From: SVQP01 sp045594705 | Lineage (GTDB): Bacteria > Bacillota > Clostridia > Oscillospirales > CAG-272 | Assembly: GCA_045594705.1 (NCBI GenBank) | Contig: JAZNZB010000090.1 | Span: 1 to 64,000 of the forward strand | Length of the DNA stretch: 64,000 nucleotides | Reading direction: 5' to 3' | Shown: positions 26,680 through 35,382 of the stretch, one piece after another | How positions within the stretch are numbered: the stretch's first letter is position 1 | Layout: each line of letters opens with the position of its first letter | Translations under genes and position numbers: made by a program | Notes under the pieces: generated by a model | The model's database searches: none | What the model saw: the letters and a program-made list of their open reading frames with translations, nothing else | Told to the model about the DNA's origin: nothing

Positions 26680-26708
26680 ATTATACTCTATTTCTCTCGC
26701 TTTTTCAA
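26680..26708 (-). promoter_or_regulatory. pgi promoter
   Basis: Minus strand TTGAAA (26703-26708), 17 bases, TATAAT (26680-26685). Confidence 0.8.
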
Positions 26709-26731
26709 TACCCGAATCATGGATTTTCAAA

Positions 26732-27946
26732 CTAAATCAACAGAAATTTTGCGATGATTCTGCAAAGAACCTCCCCAAAACGGATTTTCTCAATATCTTG
26801 AGAGGAAAGTATACTTACACAACCGATCTGTTTCCCATCTATGGAATACACGACCTTACCAAGCTTATCCCCCTTATGCACAGGAGCAGTATAGAACTCA
26901 CTGTCTAACTCGGCCTGCTCTTGTACTTTTGTAACCTGATTTTTTGGTAATACACAATAAAACCCTTGATACTGTGCTTGCACAGTATTCAAGGAGCCTC
27001 CTTTAACGGGAATTCCCGTTAAGACTCCGTTCTCCTGAGCGAAAAGCGAATAATTTGCAAATCCCCAATCGAATAGTTGGGTCGCAATTTGGTTTCGCAC
27101 ATCTCTGTTCTCAGCACCCATGACCACGCAGATCAAGGTCATGCCGTCACGCTCAGCCGTAGCGCTGACGCAAAAACCGGCCTTGGCTGTTGAACCGGTC
27201 TTTAAGCCATTGCAGCCGTTATAGAATCGCACCAACCTGTTTGTATTTGTCAAGCCGAACGCACCTTCACGAATTGTATCCATCCAGATCGAACTGTATT
27301 CCAGTATCTTTTCATGTTTGATCAGCTCTCTGGACATAATGGAGATATCCCGTGCCGATGTGTAATGATTGAGTGTCGTATCATCCAGACCGTTGGTGTT
27401 TTCAAATTTTGTATTCAGCATATCAAGCTGCAGTGCTTTTTCATTCATCATTTTCACGAATGATTCTTCACTTCCTGCGATATGCTCTGCAAGTGCGAGA
27501 GCAGCATCATTTGCCGAGGCGATCACAACACTCTTGACCATGTCCTCAACACTCATGCGCTCACCTTCCTTGAGGTAGATTTGCGAGCCGCCCATTGAAC
27601 ATGCGTGTGCACTGGCTGTGACCATGTCGTTCCAACCTATCTTTCCTTGTTCGACCGCTTCCATAACTAACAGCAAGGTCATTATCTTTGTTACGGAAGC
27701 AGGTGGTAACCCTTGGTCTGCATTCATTTCATACAATACGGTTCCGGTTTGTGCTTCCATCAGAACCGCTGATTTGCATGCAAGATCACCTTCAAACGTG
27801 ATGGTCTGACTTGTAGTTTGCCATAATGACCAATCCTCTTCCGATATCAGCGTTGCATCATCATCCGCATAAGCAGTACCGGTCAGGATGCAAACCAATG
27901 TCAATATTGCAAGCATAAAGGATATGATATTTTTGCTTTGTTTCAT
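26732..27946 (-). CDS. D-alanyl-D-alanine carboxypeptidase (S11, DacF/PBP5 type)
   Basis: Penicillin-binding protein that trims the terminal D-Ala of peptidoglycan stem peptides. 404 residues: signal peptide over residues 1-28, SxxK motif in ASVTK, SAND as the SxN motif, and LKTGSTAKAG as the KTG motif. The C-terminal beta domain (about 295-404) ends in a hydrophobic segment that may attach to the membrane. ATG 27946 has AAAGGCGG 8 bases upstream. It could be a vegetative enzyme or the sporulation DacF; no clear promoter lets me decide. Confidence 0.92.
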   Translation of the reverse strand: MKQSKNIISFMLAILTLVCILTGTAYADDDATLISEEDWSLWQTTSQTITFEGDLACKSAVLMEAQTGTVLYEMNADQGLPPASVTKIMTLLLVMEAVEQGKIGWNDMVTASAHACSMGGSQIYLKEGERMSVEDMVKSVVIASANDAALALAEHIAGSEESFVKMMNEKALQLDMLNTKFENTNGLDDTTLNHYTSARDISIMSRELIKHEKILEYSSIWMDTIREGAFGLTNTNRLVRFYNGCNGLKTGSTAKAGFCVSATAERDGMTLICVVMGAENRDVRNQIATQLFDWGFANYSLFAQENGVLTGIPVKGGSLNTVQAQYQGFYCVLPKNQVTKVQEQAELDSEFYTAPVHKGDKLGKVVYSIDGKQIGCVSILSSQDIEKIRFGEVLCRIIAKFLLI

Positions 27947-27998
27947 TTCATACACCGCCTTTCGTTGCAATATATGAAAGAATGTGATCTGTTATGTA

Positions 27999-28026
27999 AA
28001 AAAGCCACTCCGAAGAGTGGCTTTTT
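27999..28026 (-). terminator. terminator of the sugar operon
   Basis: AAAAAGCCACTC and GAGTGGCTTTTT, a perfect 12-bp stem with CGAA loop, 4 bases past galM. Confidence 0.9.
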
Positions 28027-28030
28027 GCTA

Positions 28031-29092
28031 TTATTTTACATAGAACTTGAATTCTGTTGTGGTGTTATACAGGTCTCCGGGGCGAAGCACGCAATTGGTA
28101 AATTCGGGATGATTGGGGCTGTCCGGCATGATCTGCGTTTCCAAGCAGAAGGCGTTCTGCGTTGCCTTGCGGTAGCCGCCAAAGAACGGATGCCCGTCAT
28201 CAGTCAGGAAGTTGCCGCTATAGAACTGTACACAAGGCAAATCGGTGCGAACGTCCATCGCCCTGCCCGTTTTGGGATCGTATGCAGTTGCAACACGCTT
28301 AATTTTGCCATCAAAGTTCTCAAAGCACCAGCAATGGTCGTAGCCACCTGCAATTTTGAGATCCTTGTTTTCGGTAAAGAAATCTTGTCCGATTGTCTTT
28401 GCTTGTCTGAAATCAAACGGTGTACCCTCAACAGATGCAATCTCGCCTGTCGGAATAAGATTGTCGTCAGTTTTGAGATAACGGTCTGCATCCATTTGCA
28501 GTACCTGGTCAAATACCTTACCCGAAGCGAATCCGGAAAGGTTAAAGTAAGCATGATTGGTCATGCTGATTACCGTGGGCTTGCTTGTCATTGCCTTATA
28601 ATCAATTGCCAACGTATCGTCTTCGGTGATGCGGTACGTTACGGTAATCGTCAACTCTCCGGGAAATCCCTCTTCCATATCGGGAGAGATCATGGAGAAG
28701 TAGACGCTGGGCTGAGTTGTGTCAGAATAGGACGATGCCCAAACCTTGTGAGAAAAGCCTACCTTTCCGCCATGCAGCGTGTTCTTACCGTTATCGTTGG
28801 GATAAAGCTGATATTCATTTCCGTCAAGCGAAAATTTTGCACCGCCGATGCGGTTTGCATATCTGCCCACCAGAGCACCGACGTAACCGTCGGAAGCTAT
28901 CAGATCAGCAAGGCTGTCATAGCCGCAAACAACGTTTGTAAAGCATCCATTACGATCGGGTGTTTCAATCCCCATCAGAGTACCGCCAAATTCACACACC
29001 TTGACGCGAATACCGCCCGTGTGATGCTGAAGCGTATAACAATACACCTCTTGTCCGTCCGGCATATAGCCAAATAATTCTTTTGTGACCAT
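28031..29092 (-). CDS. galM: aldose 1-epimerase (galactose mutarotase)
   Basis: Interconverts alpha and beta anomers of galactose or glucose. 353 residues with typical GalM signatures: NRIGGAKFSLDG, NTLHGG, TNHAYFNLSG with the catalytic His, and GGYDHCW. Last gene of the operon, starting 2 bases after galE with GGAGAATAATC. Confidence 0.95.
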   Translation of the reverse strand: MVTKELFGYMPDGQEVYCYTLQHHTGGIRVKVCEFGGTLMGIETPDRNGCFTNVVCGYDSLADLIASDGYVGALVGRYANRIGGAKFSLDGNEYQLYPNDNGKNTLHGGKVGFSHKVWASSYSDTTQPSVYFSMISPDMEEGFPGELTITVTYRITEDDTLAIDYKAMTSKPTVISMTNHAYFNLSGFASGKVFDQVLQMDADRYLKTDDNLIPTGEIASVEGTPFDFRQAKTIGQDFFTENKDLKIAGGYDHCWCFENFDGKIKRVATAYDPKTGRAMDVRTDLPCVQFYSGNFLTDDGHPFFGGYRKATQNAFCLETQIMPDSPNHPEFTNCVLRPGDLYNTTTEFKFYVK

Positions 29093-29094
29093 GA

Positions 29095-30114
29095 TTATTC
29101 TCCGTAACCGTCAGGATTCATGCTCTGCCAGCGATAAGCGTCCTCGCACATACGATTGATATCATACTTTGCTTTCCATCCAAGCACCTGTTCGGCTTTG
29201 GTAGGATCTGCATAGCAGGTTGCAATATCGCCCGGACGACGCTCCACGATTCGGTAAGGCAGCGGCTTTCCGGTGGCCTTTTCAAATGCATGAACAACTT
29301 CCAGAACCGAATAGCCCTTACCTGTACCGATGTTGAAGTACTCAATTCCCTCTTGCTTCATAGCAAGCTCCAGCGCAGAAAGGTGTGCCTGTGCAAGGTC
29401 GACAACGTGAATATAGTCACGGACGCCTGTACCGTCGGGGGTAGGATAATCGTTACCGTAAACGCGAAGATACTCGCGCTTGCCGGATGCGACCTGCGTA
29501 ATATAAGGAAGCAGATTGTTGGGAATTCCGTTGGGGTCTTCACCGATCAGTCCGCTTTCGTGTGCACCGATCGGATTGAAATAGCGAAGAATCGAGATCC
29601 TCCAGGCGGGATCGGAAATATAGGTATCCTTGAGGATACGCTCAATCATGTGCTTGGTTTCTCCATAAGGGTTGGTTGTGTTTCCCGTCGGGAAATCTTC
29701 GCGGATCGGCACGGTTGCGGGATCGCCGTACACTGTTGCTGAGGAGCTGAATACGATGGTTTTAACGCCATGCTCCCTCATGGAATTACAAAGATTTATA
29801 GTTCCGGTCAGATTGTTGTGGTAGTATGCAAGAGGCATGCTGACGGATTCACCAACTGCCTTAAGACCTGCAAAATGAATGCAGGAATCAATATCCGGGC
29901 ACTCGTCAAGCATACGGTCAACCGCAGGCTTATCGAGCAAATCGATCTGATAAAACCTGAAGCTCTTCCCTGTAATCTGCTTAATGCGATCCAGGACACA
30001 GGGCTTACTGTTCGAAAAATTATCGAGGATTACCAAGTCATAACCCTTATTCAAAAACTCTACTGCGGTGTGAGAGCCGATGAAGCCTGCACCGCCTGTA
30101 ATCAGAACTGCCAT
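29095..30114 (-). CDS. galE: UDP-glucose 4-epimerase
   Basis: Short-chain dehydrogenase-fold enzyme interconverting UDP-glucose and UDP-galactose (some also UDP-GlcNAc/GalNAc). 339 residues; NAD-binding GGAGFIGSH at 7-15, SSSATVYG, catalytic YGETK, and RYFNPIGAH. CGGAGG precedes the ATG. Sits between the kinase and galM. Confidence 0.97.
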   Translation of the reverse strand: MAVLITGGAGFIGSHTAVEFLNKGYDLVILDNFSNSKPCVLDRIKQITGKSFRFYQIDLLDKPAVDRMLDECPDIDSCIHFAGLKAVGESVSMPLAYYHNNLTGTINLCNSMREHGVKTIVFSSSATVYGDPATVPIREDFPTGNTTNPYGETKHMIERILKDTYISDPAWRISILRYFNPIGAHESGLIGEDPNGIPNNLLPYITQVASGKREYLRVYGNDYPTPDGTGVRDYIHVVDLAQAHLSALELAMKQEGIEYFNIGTGKGYSVLEVVHAFEKATGKPLPYRIVERRPGDIATCYADPTKAEQVLGWKAKYDINRMCEDAYRWQSMNPDGYGE

Positions 30115-30130
30115 TTTTATTTCCTCCGTA

Positions 30131-31231
30131 TTACAAATATTTCTGAATGATTTGATTCATCTGATCCATTTTTTCTTCCATATCGGCAACCAGCTTGAAC
30201 TGATTTCGCGCACGGTCAAGATTATGCTGCTCATATGCCGTTCTGAAATATGTATCTCCGTTCAGATAATCAGTCAGGAATCTGATACCCGTTTCTAAAG
30301 TCAGAATATATGCTCCCATAGGCAGTGAACGAATTTCCTCCTCGGTTAAGGAATGGTCAAGTCCGTCAATAAAGCCTTTTGCAAATGCATCAAACATTTC
30401 GAGCCGTACGTAGACCTTGTCAAGATCTGTTTCATCTTCGGCCGCAGAGGATGCACCGAATCGAATGCTGTCACCAAAATCAGCCAAAACGGATCCGGGC
30501 ATGACCGTATCAAGGTCAATGACACAAATGCCTTCACCGGACTCATCATCTAGCATGATATTATTCAACTTAGTGTCGTTATGCGTGACACGAAGTGGAA
30601 TTCTGCCATCCGCTATTCTTTCATTGATATACCTGCAAGCATCTTTTCTTTGCAATACGAATGCAATCTCTTCACGCACGGTTTCACGTCTGTTTGCGAG
30701 ATCGTTTTCAATTGCATTTACAAGCTGGAGTAATCTGTCCTCTGTATTATGGAAATTCGGAATGGTTTCATACAGCACAGAAGCATCAAAGTCTGCCAGC
30801 TGCTTCTGGAAATGACCGAAAGCCTTACCGACCTTTGTAAACATTTCCTCTGACTCTACTGCCTGATAACATGTGGCATTCTCCACAAAGTTATACGCAC
30901 GCCAATATTGGCCATTCTCGTCGATGTAAGCATAGCGACCATCATCGGTTAGGACAACATGGAGTGTACCGCGTTTACTGTCTCCGCCGGATGCAATCAA
31001 TTTGTCTTCGATGTGCTTTGTTACGTTGAGAATGTTCTGCATTACCTCATCGGGCTTCTTGAAAATAGAAGTATTGACAATTTGCAGAACATAGCGATGA
31101 ATACCGTCGTCTGCAGAACAATCTACAAAGTATGTTGAGTTAATATGGCCTGTTGTACACTCAGTTACTGAAATCGGTTCACCTTCAAACCGAAATTTTT
31201 CAGCAATCAGAAATATTTTTGCGTTATTCAT
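30131..31231 (-). CDS. NahK-like sugar kinase, aminoglycoside phosphotransferase fold
   Basis: 366 residues of the APH/choline kinase fold. Catalytic loop RVTHNDTKLNNIMLD and metal-binding VIDLDTVMPG with ADFGDSIRFG are as in N-acetylhexosamine 1-kinase (NahK/LnpB), which phosphorylates GlcNAc or GalNAc at C1. Context with a nucleotidyltransferase, galE and galM matches the lacto-N-biose/galacto-N-biose utilisation genes lnpB-lnpC-lnpD, though the phosphorylase lnpA is not in the window. Substrate is an inference. Confidence 0.8.
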   Translation of the reverse strand: MNNAKIFLIAEKFRFEGEPISVTECTTGHINSTYFVDCSADDGIHRYVLQIVNTSIFKKPDEVMQNILNVTKHIEDKLIASGGDSKRGTLHVVLTDDGRYAYIDENGQYWRAYNFVENATCYQAVESEEMFTKVGKAFGHFQKQLADFDASVLYETIPNFHNTEDRLLQLVNAIENDLANRRETVREEIAFVLQRKDACRYINERIADGRIPLRVTHNDTKLNNIMLDDESGEGICVIDLDTVMPGSVLADFGDSIRFGASSAAEDETDLDKVYVRLEMFDAFAKGFIDGLDHSLTEEEIRSLPMGAYILTLETGIRFLTDYLNGDTYFRTAYEQHNLDRARNQFKLVADMEEKMDQMNQIIQKYL

Positions 31232-31261
31232 GAGATTCCTTTCAAGTATTATCTATTGTAA

Positions 31262-32158
31262 TTAATTCCAAAGACCTTTTGGATAAACGCCGTTTTCGAT
31301 CATAGCGTGGATCGAGGATTTCACGTACTCCTTGTCTTCAGCATATGTCACACCGTACCATTGCGCATCGGTTGCGTATACACGAACATCACACTTACCT
31401 GCCTTCATGAAATCATCAATTGCGCCGGGTAAATAGTACTCACTCTTTAACTCGTGTCCGCGTTTTTCCAAAAACGCTTGAAAGCCTTCGGAAATCATTG
31501 GAATTGCTCCCGGAGTCAATCCCCAAAAATTCATAGACACAACGGTTGACAAAGGCAGTTCTACCCATTCACCCTTGTCATTTATGTATGCGGCATTGTC
31601 GCTTTGCTTTTTGATATCGGTGCGCTCCGTGACGGAAGTTAACATACCATTCGCATCCACATAGCATTCACCTCTGGAAACCGTGCCGTTGTCGGTCAGT
31701 GTGTTGCCAAGTCTGTATCCAACCATACAATAATGCTCACCGCTTTCCATTTCCTTCAAATGATTGGCAGCCTTGACGAATGCATCTCTTCCGTAAAAAT
31801 CGTCGGAGTTGATAACAGCAAAGTTCTCAGTAAGGTATTCACGTGCTGCATAAACTGCATGTGCTGTGCCCCAAGGCTTTGATCTTTCTTGCGGTACGCT
31901 GAACCCTTCCGGGATGTCGCACAGATCCTGGAATGCATAATATGTCTTGATATGAGAAGATACTCTCTGACCCACAGTTTGGGAAAACACCTCATAGTTT
32001 TCCTTTTTGATGATGAAAACAACTTTGTCAAATCCGGCCTGAATAGCATCATATACAGAAAAGTCAATAATGAACTCGCCGTTTTCCGTCATCGGATCAA
32101 TTTGTTTGAGTCCTCCATAACGAGAACCCATACCTGCAGCCAGTATTGCCAATATCAT
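31262..32158 (-). CDS. sugar-1-phosphate nucleotidyltransferase
   Basis: 298 residues of the NTP-transferase fold. AILAAGMGSRYGG near the N terminus binds the nucleotide; INSDDFYG carries the metal-binding DD; WGTAHAV is the uracil/adenine pocket loop. Comparable to the LnpC-type UTP:sugar-1-phosphate uridylyltransferase that feeds GalE. ATG 32158 has GGAGG upstream; an earlier in-frame ATG has none. First gene of the sugar operon. Confidence 0.85.
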   Translation of the reverse strand: MILAILAAGMGSRYGGLKQIDPMTENGEFIIDFSVYDAIQAGFDKVVFIIKKENYEVFSQTVGQRVSSHIKTYYAFQDLCDIPEGFSVPQERSKPWGTAHAVYAAREYLTENFAVINSDDFYGRDAFVKAANHLKEMESGEHYCMVGYRLGNTLTDNGTVSRGECYVDANGMLTSVTERTDIKKQSDNAAYINDKGEWVELPLSTVVSMNFWGLTPGAIPMISEGFQAFLEKRGHELKSEYYLPGAIDDFMKAGKCDVRVYATDAQWYGVTYAEDKEYVKSSIHAMIENGVYPKGLWN

Positions 32159-32194
32159 AGTGTGCCTCCAAATGGTTAGTCTGCTCTGCATATC

Positions 32195-32223
32195 ATTATA
32201 CTACATAACATATAAAATTGCAA
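32195..32223 (-). promoter_or_regulatory. promoter of the sugar operon
   Basis: Minus strand TTGCAA (32218-32223), 17 bases, TATAAT (32195-32200). Divergent from the Crp-family gene promoter 42 bases away. Confidence 0.8.
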
Positions 32224-32264
32224 TAAGAATATGTGAATTTTCCGCAGAATTCGTTCATATCCCA

Positions 32265-32293
32265 TTGACAATGTCCGACCTTTCATGTATAAT
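32265..32293 (+). promoter_or_regulatory. promoter of the Crp-family/ABC operon
   Basis: Consensus TTGACA (32265-32270), 17 bases, TATAAT (32288-32293). Confidence 0.85.
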
Positions 32294-32297
32294 AATA

Positions 32298-32315
32298 GTG
32301 TCTCAAATGATACAC
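32298..32315 (+). promoter_or_regulatory. candidate operator for the Crp/Fnr-family regulator
   Basis: GTGTCTCAAATGATACAC reads as GTGT-x-TCA-AA-TGA-x-ACAC, a dyad with one mismatch per arm, placed over the transcription start. Size and symmetry fit a Crp/Fnr-type site, and its place implies repression by the gene's own product. Confidence 0.6.
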
Positions 32316-32326
32316 TCGGAGGTTTT

Positions 32327-32989
32327 ATGAAAGAGCTTTACGAAATACTTGAAAAGCTTCCAATTACTCAAGGCGCACAAAATGAGTCCATTGCTCGTGC
32401 ATGTAAGATTTGTATGCCGCAATTTCAAGAATATGTCAAAGGAGAAATGCTTCTGTCCCCCGGAGAATTCACACATAAGCTTTGCGTATTATGCGAAGGC
32501 AATGCTGTTGCATACAGTGCGGAGAATGGTCATTCTGTGGTGCTCAGAAGCTTTAAGCCTTATGAGCTATTCGGCATATCTAATTTGTTTACTGACTCTC
32601 CTTTTGCTACCAAGGTGGTCGCGAAATCACCTTGCACTGTCTTGATTCTGGACAAAAGCTTTTTGTCTTATTTGATCGACAATGACAAAACGGTGAGATA
32701 TCAATATATCCGCTTTCTTGCTGAAAAAACTTTGTTTCTCAATCAAAAGATTGCATGCTTGACAGCGGGTTCTGCCGAAAAAAGGTTGGCGGTATGGTTG
32801 AATGCTCAGGCTAATAATGACTCGGTTTCTTTGGAAATGCCCTTGAATTCTCTATGTATGATGCTTGATATGGGACGTGCATCACTATATCGAGCATTTG
32901 ATCAATTAGAGCAAGACGGCTTTATAAAACGAGACGGAAAACAAATTCTTTTGTATCATCGCGAAGACATGCTATCATTTTATCACTAA
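32327..32989 (+). CDS. Crp/Fnr-family transcriptional regulator
   Basis: 220 residues: a cyclic-nucleotide-binding-like beta barrel (about 20-130) with KGEMLLSPGEFTHKLCVLCEG and KPYELFGISNLF, a long dimer helix, and a winged helix with LNSLCMMLDMGRASLYRAFDQL. It lacks the Fnr-type N-terminal cysteine cluster, so an iron-sulfur sensor is unlikely; the effector is unknown. CGGAGG precedes ATG 32327. It leads an operon with an NMT1/SsuA-like ABC importer, which it presumably controls. Confidence 0.9.
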   Translation: MKELYEILEKLPITQGAQNESIARACKICMPQFQEYVKGEMLLSPGEFTHKLCVLCEGNAVAYSAENGHSVVLRSFKPYELFGISNLFTDSPFATKVVAKSPCTVLILDKSFLSYLIDNDKTVRYQYIRFLAEKTLFLNQKIACLTAGSAEKRLAVWLNAQANNDSVSLEMPLNSLCMMLDMGRASLYRAFDQLEQDGFIKRDGKQILLYHREDMLSFYH

Positions 32990-33009
32990 AAAAGAAAGGA
33001 CTTATCAAA

Positions 33010-33993
33010 ATGAAAGCCACGAAACTCCTCTCCCTTGTTTTAATCACTCTGCTTCTCTGCTCTGTATTTGCTGCCTGCAACAACGAAACAAAGCAACCCG
33101 AAACACCCAATGTCATGGTATTAAACGGTACCACCGGATTCGGCATGGCAAAATTGATTTCTGATAGTAAAAACAATGCAACCGCATATTCTTATAACTT
33201 TTCCGTAGAAACAGATGCTTCCAATATCACTGCAGCGCTGATCAGCGGGAACTGCGATATCGCAGCTCTGCCCACAAATGCTGCTGCAAACGTTGCGCAA
33301 AAATCCAATGGCGGTATCAAGGTTATCGCTATCAATACACTTGGTGTATTGTACGTCATGAGCAACAAGGATACTCAGGAAATCAACAGCTTTGAAGATT
33401 TGCGCGGAAAAACTGTTTACTGCCCCGCACAAAACCCCACCTTCCTCTTTAAAGCGGTTTGCGAGGCAAACGGCCTGAAGGTTGGCGAGGACATCGTCAT
33501 CGATAATACCTACGCCCAGCCTGCAGATTTGCGTACGGCACTTGTATCCGGTGTCGTGGATCTTGCTGTGCTGCCCGAGCCTATGATGACGATTGCGAAA
33601 AGTGCAAACTCTTCCTTGACCGCTTCCCTTGATTTGACCGCAGAATGGGAAAAGCATTTTCCCAAGGATTCTCTGATGCAGGGATGCCTTGTTGTGCGTA
33701 CCGAATACTTGGAAAAGAACGAAACGCTTGTTAAGAAGTTTTTGGAAGAATATAAGGCTTCTATCGAATTTGTAAACCAAAATCCTACTGAAGCCGGCAA
33801 CATGATCGTGGAAGCGGGTATTTTCGGTCAAGCTCCCGTAGCAGCCAAGGCAATTCCCAACTCCAATATTTGCTATATTGACGGAGCGGACATGAAGGCG
33901 GGCCTGCAAAAATTCTATGAAGTGCTTCTGGCAACTGCGCCTGCGTCGATAGGTAATGCGCTTCCGACCGAGGACTTCTACTATGTCCCCTAA
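33010..33993 (+). CDS. ABC transporter substrate-binding lipoprotein, NMT1/SsuA-like
   Basis: 327 residues with a lipoprotein signal (lipobox FAAC, Cys 23). The fold is periplasmic-binding type 2: MVLNGTTGFGMAKLI, GNCDIAALPTNAAA, DLRGKTVYCP and VVDLAVLPEPM, as in nitrate/sulfonate/thiamine-precursor binders. The ligand is unknown. Starts 20 bases after the regulator gene. Confidence 0.9.
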   Translation: MKATKLLSLVLITLLLCSVFAACNNETKQPETPNVMVLNGTTGFGMAKLISDSKNNATAYSYNFSVETDASNITAALISGNCDIAALPTNAAANVAQKSNGGIKVIAINTLGVLYVMSNKDTQEINSFEDLRGKTVYCPAQNPTFLFKAVCEANGLKVGEDIVIDNTYAQPADLRTALVSGVVDLAVLPEPMMTIAKSANSSLTASLDLTAEWEKHFPKDSLMQGCLVVRTEYLEKNETLVKKFLEEYKASIEFVNQNPTEAGNMIVEAGIFGQAPVAAKAIPNSNICYIDGADMKAGLQKFYEVLLATAPASIGNALPTEDFYYVP

Positions 33994-33999
33994 ATCTTT

Positions 34000-34767
34000 A
34001 TGAAACGAATACTCAAATATTCGCTTATCGTGTTGTTTTGGCTGGGGGTCTGGTGGATTGTATCTGCAATCGTCAATTTGCCTTTGATATTACCTTCTCC
34101 ACTCGACGTATTGGCCAAGCTGACCGGTATGGCAGCGACATCTGTCTTTTGGAAGGTTTTGATCACAAGTGCCGTACGCGTCACTATCGGAATCGTTCTT
34201 TCATATGTCGGCGGCTTTTTGTTGGCAATTTTCTGCCATAAAGTCAAGTTCTTTTATGATTTGGTATTACCTATCATATCCGTAATCAAAACGACGCCTG
34301 TTTCTTCATTCATCCTCATCGCGCTCGTATTCTTCAACCGCGATTTGATTCCCGGCGCAATCGCTGCATTGATGGTGCTTCCTGTTGTATTTTCCAATAC
34401 AACAGAGGGACTGTCGTCCCCAAATCCTGCACTTTTGGAAACTGCTCATGCTTACAAATTGAGTTTTACCGATCGCGTGCGCTGCATCTGGATTCCTACG
34501 CTTCGTCCGTTTTTGGTTTCCGCAGCGGGTGCCTGTGCAGGTCTGGCCATAAAAGCCGGTATCGCTGCAGAAGTGCTGATATGCCCTGAGGTTTCTGTGG
34601 GCAGGTATATGTATTTTTCCAAGCAGAACATGGAATACGTTGAACTCTTTGCATGGACGGTTGCGATTGTGATTTTCAGCTATATTGTAGATCTCGTGTT
34701 CAAACAGATCTTGATCTGTGTAAAAAAATCAGCGCGAAAGGAGGCCTCGATCAATGATCGTTCGTGA
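34000..34767 (+). CDS. ABC transporter permease, SsuC/TauC-like
   Basis: 255 residues with six membrane helices. The coupling helix region reads LLETAHAYKLSFTDRVRCIWIPTL, a variant of the usual EAA loop. AILITSAVRVTIG-like organisation matches the taurine/nitrate permease family. The ribosome site is poor; it begins 6 bases after the upstream stop, so translation is likely coupled. Confidence 0.9.
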   Translation: MKRILKYSLIVLFWLGVWWIVSAIVNLPLILPSPLDVLAKLTGMAATSVFWKVLITSAVRVTIGIVLSYVGGFLLAIFCHKVKFFYDLVLPIISVIKTTPVSSFILIALVFFNRDLIPGAIAALMVLPVVFSNTTEGLSSPNPALLETAHAYKLSFTDRVRCIWIPTLRPFLVSAAGACAGLAIKAGIAAEVLICPEVSVGRYMYFSKQNMEYVELFAWTVAIVIFSYIVDLVFKQILICVKKSARKEASINDRS

Positions 34768-35320
34768 TCTTCACTTCTCCTTTGCTGACTCCGAAATTTT
34801 TGACGGATTGAATTTGGACATCGCAGATGGACGAATTACAGCAATCATGGCACCCTCTGGAAAAGGAAAATCAACCCTGCTTCGCTTGATAGCAGGCTTG
34901 CTTACGCCGACACGCGGGTCTATTGACACAAACGGCCGGTCTGTGGGTATCATGTTTCAAGAGCCGAGATTGTTCCCTGAATTGACAGTATTGCAAAACA
35001 TCATGCTTGTGATGAATCAAAAGCACGGTAAAAAAGAACGTGCCATACAATTGCTTTCAGCGTTTGACATATCGGAAGCAGCTGACAAATATCCGGAAGA
35101 GCTGTCAGGCGGTATGGCGAAACGGGTCTCTTTGGCCAGGATCATTGCCTATGACGCAGAAGTATTACTGTTGGATGAACCATTTTCTGCGCTTGATCTC
35201 AATACGAAAGCCCACGTGATGAACCAAACTAAGCAGCTTGTCGCGGATAAAACAGTCATTCTTGTTACTCATGACAAGGAAGAAGCCGATAATTTTGCTG
35301 ATTTTTTGATAGAACTCTAA
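34754..35320 (+). CDS. ABC transporter ATP-binding protein
   Basis: 188 residues, a short NBD. Walker A APSGKGKST, Q-loop GIMFQEPRLFP, signature LSGGMAKR (Met replaces the more common Gln), Walker B VLLLDEPFSALD and H-loop VTHDKEEA. Overlaps the permease gene by 14 bases. Completes the importer. Confidence 0.93.
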   Translation: MIVRDLHFSFADSEIFDGLNLDIADGRITAIMAPSGKGKSTLLRLIAGLLTPTRGSIDTNGRSVGIMFQEPRLFPELTVLQNIMLVMNQKHGKKERAIQLLSAFDISEAADKYPEELSGGMAKRVSLARIIAYDAEVLLLDEPFSALDLNTKAHVMNQTKQLVADKTVILVTHDKEEADNFADFLIEL

Positions 35321-35346
35321 TAATCCTATTTACCTGTATATAAGAA

Positions 35347-35378
35347 AATCCCCTTGTGACCTTTGTCATAAGGGGATT
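35347..35378. terminator. bidirectional terminator
   Basis: 14-bp stem, AATCCCCTTGTGAC with GTCATAAGGGGATT (one G-U), loop CTTT; ends the ABC operon and the convergent DUF2974 gene. Confidence 0.85.
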
Positions 35379-35382
35379 AATC

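Noticed and set aside
27938..29077. 379-codon open frame antisense to galM
   Set aside because: Shadow of galM codon structure; no start signals or family motifs.
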